Part shown: positions 57,780 to 64,000 of the stretch, piece by piece
How positions within the stretch are numbered: the stretch's first letter is position 1
How the letters are laid out: each line of letters starts with the position of its first letter
From: Oxytricha trifallax
Lineage: Eukaryota; Ciliophora; Spirotrichea; Sporadotrichida; Oxytrichidae
DNA: 64,000 nucleotides
Direction: 5' to 3'
Assembly (NCBI GenBank): GCA_000711775.1
Contig: ARYC01019692.1
Coordinates: forward strand, 1-64,000
Notes under the pieces: generated by a model
Told to the model about the DNA's origin: nothing
Seen by the model: the letters and a program-made list of their open reading frames with translations, nothing else
Database searches by the model: none
Position numbers and translations under genes: made by a program

Positions 57780-58745
57780 CAAAGTAATGGAGCGGTCATT
57801 TTTGCATTTTTGGACTTTCCAATAATTTTAAGGTTCGAATCTTTCCCTGCCAAAAGTCATTTTCCAGTTTATTTACCAAAAACACTCGAAAATTGTGATT
57901 ATGGTCATTTAGACCTCGCTGAACGCAAAGATAATATTAATTTTGTATAAATATAAAAATATCATAGATATATAGAAAATTTGAATTTTTGTTATATGTT
58001 TTGATACTTAAGTTTGTTAAATACTAATTTTAAGTTTTATTTTTTTAGATAAAGTTATCGAAATCACGAATGAAACAAATCTACTAAATTTGAGCTTCTA
58101 ACTAATTGTTTAACACTAACACAAAAATTATAGAAGGTATTTTCAGAAATTTTGGACAAGTTATTTTTTTATCTTTTTTTTTATGAATTATCTCATATTA
58201 ATTATTTTCTTTGGTTTTTCAGTAACTTAATGCAGTACTTTGTCTTCTTTATCGAGTGTTTAAAAAAAGAACATTCGTTAAATGGCATTATCCTTCCTAA
58301 TTTAAATTAGTATTATACTTGCTTTTACTATTACCTTTTAATCATAAACTTCAATTTTCCTTTCTTTTTTCTAATCCTATATAATGTATTTAAAGTAAAT
58401 ATAACTTTATCAGTATGTTTTTTATAATTATAAAAAGCCATGCTAGACACAATTTATAGAAAATAATCGAGAATTGATAAATGAAAATGAAATTAATAAT
58501 TAAAATACAAATACCTAATAATGATGACGCTGGTGGAGAATGTTCACTCACAAAAAATGTAAGTTACAAAAAACATATCTGAAATTTATTTTTTACAGAG
58601 AACCAGGCTGGTAAGAGTCGTGAAGGCTGAGAACAAGTAATTCACAGAGCAGCTCAAAGACAAGGAAACAGAAGACTGACTCATGCAGATGGTGACATAT
58701 AGGAAGGCATTTGGAAAGATGAAACTGTTTTTTTTAGAATCCATT
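57780..58745 (+). other. gap between gene C and the right-hand elements; possible exon pair at 58525-58740
   Basis: 58525-58563 and 58603-58740 could be exons around a consensus intron (GTAAGT..TTACAG), giving DDAGGECSLTKN then RTRLVRVVKAENKQFTEQLK and, after a TGA, MVTYRKAFGKMKLFF. Coiled-coil-like and unidentified. 57780-57930 is less A+T-rich, with a GGTTCGAATC box, but no cloverleaf fits. The rest shows nothing recognisable. Confidence 0.3.
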
Positions 58746-58956
58746 TTTTAAAATATTACAATAAGTATTAGTATTCATCAAAATTATATTCTTTCAATCA
58801 TTTATTTTTCGCTTTATTTATCTTAATTCTAGTTACAGGGAAAGGAGAAGAAAAGAAAAAAAAATCTTTAACTTTCCATTTTTAAATATATTTAAATATT
58901 AATAAGTAAATATTAAATTTTAATTTCAAGATCAATAATGATTAAGGTACTTATCA

Positions 58957-59375
58957 TCAAGCTTCAACCTTTGAAATCGTTGAAGTTCGCTTCAATGTTT
59001 TAAAAGGTTGAAGCTTGACAATAATTTTAAAATGATTAATTGATATTTATGAATAATCCATAATTCCAAATGGAATTATAATAAATCTATATTGATTTAG
59101 AATAATGATCTTTTAAGACAGTTTAACTACTTTATGTCTATTGAATTTATTAAAGAATCATTAAAAATAACTCTAACAATCCATTTGGATTTATATATAG
59201 TTCCATATGGAACTCAAAACTATATAAGGAAATAATATAAATATACTTAAAACTTAACTATAAAAGTTATTAATGTCCTTTAATCAATATTAATATAAAA
59301 CTTAATTAATGTTAAAGCTTCAACTTTTTAAAAGGTTTAATCGAGCTTTAACGATCTAAAAGGTTGAAGCTTGAT
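58957..59375. mobile_element. ~420-bp element with a hairpin at each end
   Basis: Both ends carry the pair tcaagcttcaaccttt / aaaaggttgaagcttga as a local hairpin (58958-59013 and 59310-59366), so the element has four related arms. The interior is A+T-rich with a secondary inverted pair (ccaaatggaatta / gttccatatggaac). Looks like a MITE with subterminal hairpins. Confidence 0.65.
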
Positions 59376-59534
59376 CAAATGTATGAATAATTTTTATTTA
59401 ACATCAACTCTAAGTACTGTTTGAATAATAAGTAAATCATGCTATTAAAAGTGTGTTTGACATTGATAATTATAAATATTATAATTTAAAGATTAATCTT
59501 TTATTTAATTTATTATTTTAATTAGTCTTACAAA

Positions 59535-59833
59535 ATGAACATTAAAGTCAATCACTCTCTTAATGCGATTGACTGTCTTGTAAGATATTCAGTTCTTTTT
59601 ATACATATTCACTATAGATTAAGCAGAGATGTGAAGCTCATAAAATTGGCGATGAAACATCACAGCTCTCTTGCCCAAAGAGAAGTGAGCCCAGTATTTA
59701 AGAGCCTCATCATTAATAAGAAAATCGATATGATACTGCTAAAATTTTAGTGGTCTTCTATGCTTAGAGTTAAGATGCTATTTCTTTAAATTCAATGCTA
59801 ATAGACAGTGAGACCTACAGTTGCTGGAGATTT
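59535..59833 (+). CDS. uncertain frame left of the TBE (both strands open)
   Basis: Plus strand: ATG 59535 to TGA at about 59831, 98 codons (VNHSLNAIDCLVRYSVLFIH; HHSSLAQREVSPVFK). The minus strand is also open here (FLINDEALKYWAHFSLGKRA, VMFHRQFYELHISAQ) and is continuous with the TBE kinase frame. The minus reading looks more protein-like. At most one is real. Confidence 0.3.
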
Positions 59834-59869
59834 ATGAAGCACTTAAAACCCCAAAACCCCTAAGTGAGG

Positions 59870-61374
59870 TTAATAAGTGCTTTGATTTGTAGGGTATAAT
59901 TGGGGGGGTATTATTAGGCTTAGTTGAGAAAACGCAGGTTTTATGTGAATTTAATAAATGTTCTCTGAGTATTAGTGTACTTATTTCATACAAATTTTAT
60001 CTGTTTATCTTTGTGGTATCTCTTGAACTTAGCACTCTACTCTTTAGTGTTTCAAGTATATCTTCTAATGATAATCTTGGATATGCTAGAGCTCTTATTA
60101 TGATCATCTCAACAATATTCTTAATCTCAGTGCATACATCTTCTTGCTAGATGTTTAACAGCCAAATTTATCTCTTGTTTTGTTCCAAAGTAAGACATAC
60201 TTTCCGTATCGCACTCTAAGATAATTGCTGCTACCGCCCAGACATCCCACTAAACAGAGTAATTAGTCCATTTCTCTCTTAATGGGAAGTACCCAGGTGT
60301 GTCTAGTACTTTGGCTAAAGTATCAATTTCTAACCTTATTGCTATATTGAAATCAATGTCTACTATTTCTAAAGGACAGAGATTTTGCATTACATTTTCT
60401 GGCTTCAAATCTCTTTGAACATACCCCAGATCATGGATTTCTTTCACACCCTTGGTCATTTTTGTGAGTTCTCATTCAAGTCATCTTGGCATCTATTATA
60501 GTAGAGATAATCTCTTAGAGTCATTTCAAACTTCTTAAGTCGTATTGCAATAAAACCATGTCCAAGAAAAACTCCATCGAGTTAAAACAAGTTCTTGCAT
60601 TACCTTTTATGAGCCTCTCTTAGTATTGTGTAATCATTGGCAAACTCATTTTGATACTGATTGTTTCTTTTAAAATATTTGAAAGGATATCCTTATCAGC
60701 ATACTCAATAACTACTATGAGTTTTTCCTTGTTAGGCACATCAATATGTAAATAGTTGTCAATGCAAAAATTGAGATCTACTGCATTTAATCCAGGTATA
60801 TACACAGCTCTCTCTTACAAGCATGCTATATATAATTCATTAGCTGGTTGGTTCATTGACTCAAATCGTTTGATCTTCTTAAGTCTCTCTCTCACTTAAA
60901 GACTCTATAGTATTGGACTTTCTCTTGGCTTTTATAAGTTTTTATGTTTCTTAATCTTGCATTTAAAACTCGCTTATATGATGTTTTAGCCTGTATCTTT
61001 TAACTTTAGCTGAGTGAGTGTAAGATTTCATGCAAGTCGTGCATTAATATCTGCCATCGACTTTATCATGCTTAAAGTATACCTTGGATTTGCAAGACTG
61101 TATCTCTTTGATATGCATCTATAAACTGGATTCGGTTGAGAAAAAATTCAAACACTCCTTGCATTCGAAAGGTTTTATTTTTTCTATTGGTTTCTTTTAT
61201 TTTCTTACTCACCAATTCATTTTTTGTTTAAACTCCCATCTCTGCAATCAATTTCTTCTTATTAACTTCAACTATGAAGACCTCTTTTTCAAACTAAAGA
61301 GCTTTTAGCTCAACATAAATAACTTCTGGCTTTTGAGTGGTGCCAGGTGCCAAAGTTCTACTATGATTATCCAT
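59870..61374 (-). CDS. TBE zinc-finger/kinase (57-kDa type) protein, copy B
   Basis: ATG 61372-61374 begins MDNHSRTLAPGTTQKPEVIY. Two C2H2 fingers follow a frame change: FECKECLNFFSTESSLQMH (about 61160) and YQCTTCMKSYTHSAKVKRY with RLKHH (about 61045). The kinase domain has LIVVIEYADKDILSNILKE (60750), FLGHGFIAIRLKKFEMTL (60570), the catalytic loop LGYVQRDLKPENVM (60430-60390), IVDIDFNIA (DFG Gly replaced by Asn), TPGYFPLREKW (activation-loop end) and WDVWAVAAIILE. Lys/Asp of RDLKPEN are intact. Frame changes near 61155, 60545, 60460 and 60150 suggest decay or sequence errors. The frame continues through the C4A4 end and stops only at TGA 59589. Confidence 0.8.
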
Positions 61375-61479
61375 TGGCAAGAGAGATTGTTTTATGATTT
61401 AAGTTAACAGCCATGTTTAAATTCAAATTTAAATTTCTATTATAAAGCTATAATAACCTCTCAAGTAATAGTTACTCTG

Positions 61480-61930
61480 AATAGGAGTTGGCACAGCAGC
61501 AATAATGGTTGATTAAGAGGTGTAAGAGTTCATTTTATCCTAAGTTTATAACAATAAATTTTCTAAATTCATGCTTAACATTTTTAATTTTGGTACCAAC
61601 TTAGAAAAAATTCAGGTTGGTACTAGTACCAATTAGGTTTTGAACAATTTTTGAATTTTTCCATTAAAACTACATTAGTTTAAAACTAGGCACCAATTAA
61701 TTTTTGGCACTATTAAATTGGGACCAATTAAAATAAAACGGATTTGGTACCTGTTATAATTAAAATGAAACAAAATTAGTACTATTTTTAGGGAACTAAA
61801 TTAATAAAAATGGAGCTCCATCTCTCCAGTTTGTTACAGCTTCTGCAAACTTTCTCCGCGTATCTTTGTAGGGTTGACCTCCAACAAGATTCCTATATTT
61901 AATAGTAAGTTTTTAAATAATAGGATCCAT
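61480..61930 (-). repeat. block shared with the TBE-derived MITEs
   Basis: The minus strand carries GGQPYKDTRRKFAEAVTNW (about 61885-61830) and GGTACCAA-type motifs (61590-61760). Both match the interiors of MITE 1 (14760-15060) and MITE 2 (50280-50580) in the same relative order. Here the reading frame is better kept, which suggests that the MITEs derive from a TBE or from an element residing in it. Confidence 0.7.
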
Positions 61931-61958
61931 AACTCTATAGATTATAATTTGAAATTCA

Positions 61959-62385
61959 TTATTGTAGGAACACATTTGATTTGGGAAAATTATTAATAAA
62001 TAAATTAATTAAATATAATAATTCGTGGCACTTAACTTTCTGAAAACCTAGACAATATGTTACTTGTTCGATAGAGAATTCAGAATAAGCTGGACTTTAC
62101 TATTGGCGGTACCCCTCTATTGCATCCCTGAAGCGAGATAACTTGACTTTAATTTTAGCATTAAATTCAACTAAACAAATCACCCAAAATTAAAGTCAAG
62201 CTATCTCGCTTCAGGAATGCGGTAGAGGGGTTTATGCCAATAATAAAGTCCAGCTAATTTTGAATTCTCTATCGAACAGTTACCATATTGTCTAGGTTTC
62301 CAGAAAGTTAACTGCCACGAATTTAAAATATAAATAATTAATTTATTAATAATTTTCCCAAATCAAATGTATTCCTTCAATAATA
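61959..62385. mobile_element. TA-type foldback MITE, copy 5, nested in TBE copy B
   Basis: Ends attattgtaggaacacattt ... aatgtattccttcaataata. The inner palindrome gaagcgagataacttgactt / aagtcaagctatctcgcttc and the blocks attggcggtacccctctat / tagaggggtttatgccaata are shared with copy 1 rather than copies 2-3, so it belongs to the same subfamily as the 15613 copy. Confidence 0.85.
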
Positions 62386-62557
62386 GGAAGAGGAACAAAG
62401 GATTTAATCACTCAATGATCAAATAAAAAGGGTTGAAGCTCAAGAAATGATATTAAGATTATTAAGTAAAGAAGATCTCTATCGATACCTAACTTTACAT
62501 GGTCAAATAACTTGATGATTATTAACATATTATAGAGTTAGCTTATTCCTTCCAACA

Positions 62558-63192
62558 ATGGAAGGTACCAAAATTTCATTCTTAAAAGCAATACTTTGTG
62601 AGGAGAAGAAAGCTTTCAAAAATAAAGAGATTAAACAAATAGAAATTCCCAACTACCCTGAGATTTCAGTTACTAATCTTACTGAGGATGCCATGTAAGA
62701 TGAGGAAGTGGTAGTTTACCTTCCTACCAAGAAACAACTCTCTAATAAACTACCAGAGAGGAACTTTTTCTTTGGTGTTCTTGGTACAATAAAAGAGGAG
62801 TATCTCAGAGAAATAATTGAAGAAGCACATAAGAAACGATATTCTATCTCTCCTGAAGACTAGAAAAAGCAAGGCATTCTAATAAGCTCAGTTTGGCTAG
62901 AAGAAATTAAGAAGCATTCTTATCTTTCAAGTAAACTTAGACATATAACTTTGTAGGAAAATCTGGCACTGGTATATATCTTATGAAAGAGCATGCTAAG
63001 GTTCATAGAAATAGAAAACAGCAGACAGATCATTAAGTTAGCCAGAGACTTTATAAAGATGTTTAAAAGCCATAAGATATTAAAATAGATGCAGAAGATG
63101 GTAGTAAGAGAAGAAACTTAGGGCCAGTCAAGCCTTAAAAAGAAGAAAAGAAAGAAAATCCTAATCTTTTTAAGGGTCCATTTAATATGTGA
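62558..63192 (+). CDS. TBE 22-kDa-type protein, copy B (202 aa, two exons)
   Basis: ATG 62558 reads MEGTKISFLKAILCEEKKAF, EIPNYPEISVTNLTEDAM and RNFFFGVLGTIKEEYLREI. Intron 62931-62956 (26 nt, GTAAAC..TTGTAG) is phase 1. Exon 2 is strongly basic (KVHRNRKQQTDHQ, EEKKENPNLFKGPFNM) and ends at TGA 63190. At 202 residues (about 23 kDa) it fits the smallest TBE protein. No internal TGA or frameshift, so this is the best-preserved TBE gene here. Same intron position as copy A (28646). Function unknown; the basic tail could bind nucleic acid. Confidence 0.85.
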
Positions 63193-63199
63193 ACTATTT

Positions 63200-63437
63200 C
63201 ATTCATCTAAGTCTAAAACTTATTAATAAACATTCATTCTTCCTTTCCTAGCACATATCGTAGTCTTATCTTTATTCACTTAGAAATTTGAATATTTAAG
63301 TAGACCATTTTTAATAATCAAGAATTTAGAAATTTTATAATAATATATTTAAAAATTAATCAAATTGACGAGCTAAGTCTAATTTGTTTTTAGCTCGTAT
63401 AAATACATTAATTGTCTTTTATGCATATATTAACTTT

Positions 63438-63470
<33 letters not shown>

Positions 63471-64000
63471 CCTGATAATATATTTTGATAATAATTTTTT
63501 TATCCAATGATCTTCATCTTCATTAAATGATGAGCATTTTAAATGGCTACATTTGTATTTTAGTATAATAGAAGTTTATATATTATAATTGATAAAAGCT
63601 TTAATAAAAGCATAGTTCATTTTAAATAAATAAAAATTACTCACTTTTACATCTATCTTAATCATAATATGACTTAATTATTTATCAATAATACATTTTA
63701 TATATAACTATTCTTTATTATTTAATCATTCGTTGTAAATTGAAAGTAATTTCTCTAACTCTCTTGCCACTACTTTGTATTAAGTCTACTATATCGATTG
63801 GTAAATCATGCATTAGATGTTACAGCAGTAGCTTCTTGTAGTAAGTCTTAATTTAACTCCAGTAAAATTCAATTCCATTAAATTATGAGCTATAAGGAAC
63901 GTTGCATATAGGAGTAATGCCTCATAAATAATAGAACCTAAATTTCGCTAATTTTTATTTCTCATTTTGCAATTTTATCTAATTTCTCTACTAACCCCAA
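63200..64000. other. A+T-rich right end with a possible minus-strand coding fragment
   Basis: 63200-63700 shows only A+T-rich DNA and a TTA run (63448-63470). 63960-63730 on the minus strand is open for about 75 codons (YEALLLYATFLIAHNLMELN; LTTRSYCCNIQ), but a competing frame exists, so I do not name it. Confidence 0.3.

Larger units (their letters stand above)
59844..64000. mobile_element. telomere-bearing element (TBE), copy B, right end beyond window
   Basis: The left end is (T)AAAACCCCAAAACCCC at 59844-59860, preceded by ACT (59841-59843), an ANT-type target. Contents in order: zinc-finger/kinase gene (minus), a block shared with the TBE MITEs (61480-61930, inverted), a TA-type MITE, and the 22-kDa-type gene (plus). 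By analogy with copy A the transposase should follow on the minus strand after about 63200, but I found only weak coding-like sequence (for example TTRSYCCN near 63830), so it may be lost or lie outside. Confidence 0.85.

Noticed and set aside
57790..57860. Possible tRNA (box-B-like GGTTCGAATC followed by TGCCA)
   Set aside because: No matching acceptor stem, D arm or anticodon arm could be folded upstream; only the T-loop-like piece is present.
59850..59860. Chromosome end (true telomere)
   Set aside because: Only two C4A4 units, flanked by ACT and continuous DNA on both sides, with TBE genes inside: a transposon end, not a telomere.
63448..63470. CRISPR-like or satellite array
   Set aside because: Only a short TTA triplet run; no CRISPR-type direct repeats with spacers exist anywhere in the window.

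Overview
This window looks like germline (micronuclear) DNA of a spirotrich (stichotrich-type) ciliate such as an Oxytricha or Stylonychia relative. Four things support this: (1) real-looking reading frames stay open only if TAA and TAG are read as glutamine, with TGA as the only stop; (2) transposon ends carry C4A4 telomere-like repeats flanked by 3-bp ANT duplications, the signature of telomere-bearing elements (TBEs); (3) introns are tiny (26-66 nt) with GT..AG ends; (4) the DNA is extremely A+T-rich and genes are broken by long non-coding inserts, foldbacks and MITEs, as expected for internally eliminated sequences (IESs). All translations were done by hand with TAA/TAG=Gln.

Layout. 1-11500: a relatively G+C-rich transposon cluster. 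A 2.7-kb near-perfect palindrome is followed by a kinase-like gene, a spliced gene of unknown function, two small spliced minus-strand genes, a DD34E (Tc1/mariner-IS630 class) transposase with three introns, and another small spliced gene, with peculiar 15/21-bp and GACCA repeats around them. 11500-20900: A+T-rich DNA with fragments of a propeller-like gene (gene D), a TBE-derived MITE, a TA-type MITE and a dispersed repeat encoding a spliced zinc-finger protein. 20960-37690 (minus): gene B, a very large predicted surface protein, invaded by a 4.4-kb TBE-class element (26.4-30.8 kb), foldbacks and IES-like gaps. 38376-39400 (minus): a short-chain dehydrogenase. 40012-40603 (minus): a Gln/Asn-rich gene whose 5' part is inversely duplicated around a small transposon-like core. 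41.2-42.7 kb: a 1.5-kb element with about 420-bp inverted ends. 43.9-57.45 kb (minus): gene C, a paralogue of gene B. 58.9-59.4 kb: a small hairpin-ended element. 59844-end: a TBE with its C4A4 end, zinc-finger/kinase gene and 22-kDa-type gene; its transposase would lie beyond the window.

Genes B, C and D share one architecture: N-terminal propeller-like repeats, Ig/cadherin-like repeats, then several membrane helices and a Lys/Gln-rich tail. Aligning B with C shows where germline-only DNA interrupts coding sequence. In gene C, removing a 1.2-kb TBE-type MITE at its AGT duplication and a 0.4-kb TA-type MITE at its TA duplication each restores the reading frame exactly. That is the most informative result here: two unrelated transposon families behave as precise IESs in one gene.

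Limits: exon borders are approximate unless a splice site is stated; several frames need a frameshift to continue, which may reflect decay, tiny IESs or sequence error. Long A+T-rich stretches show nothing I can name.
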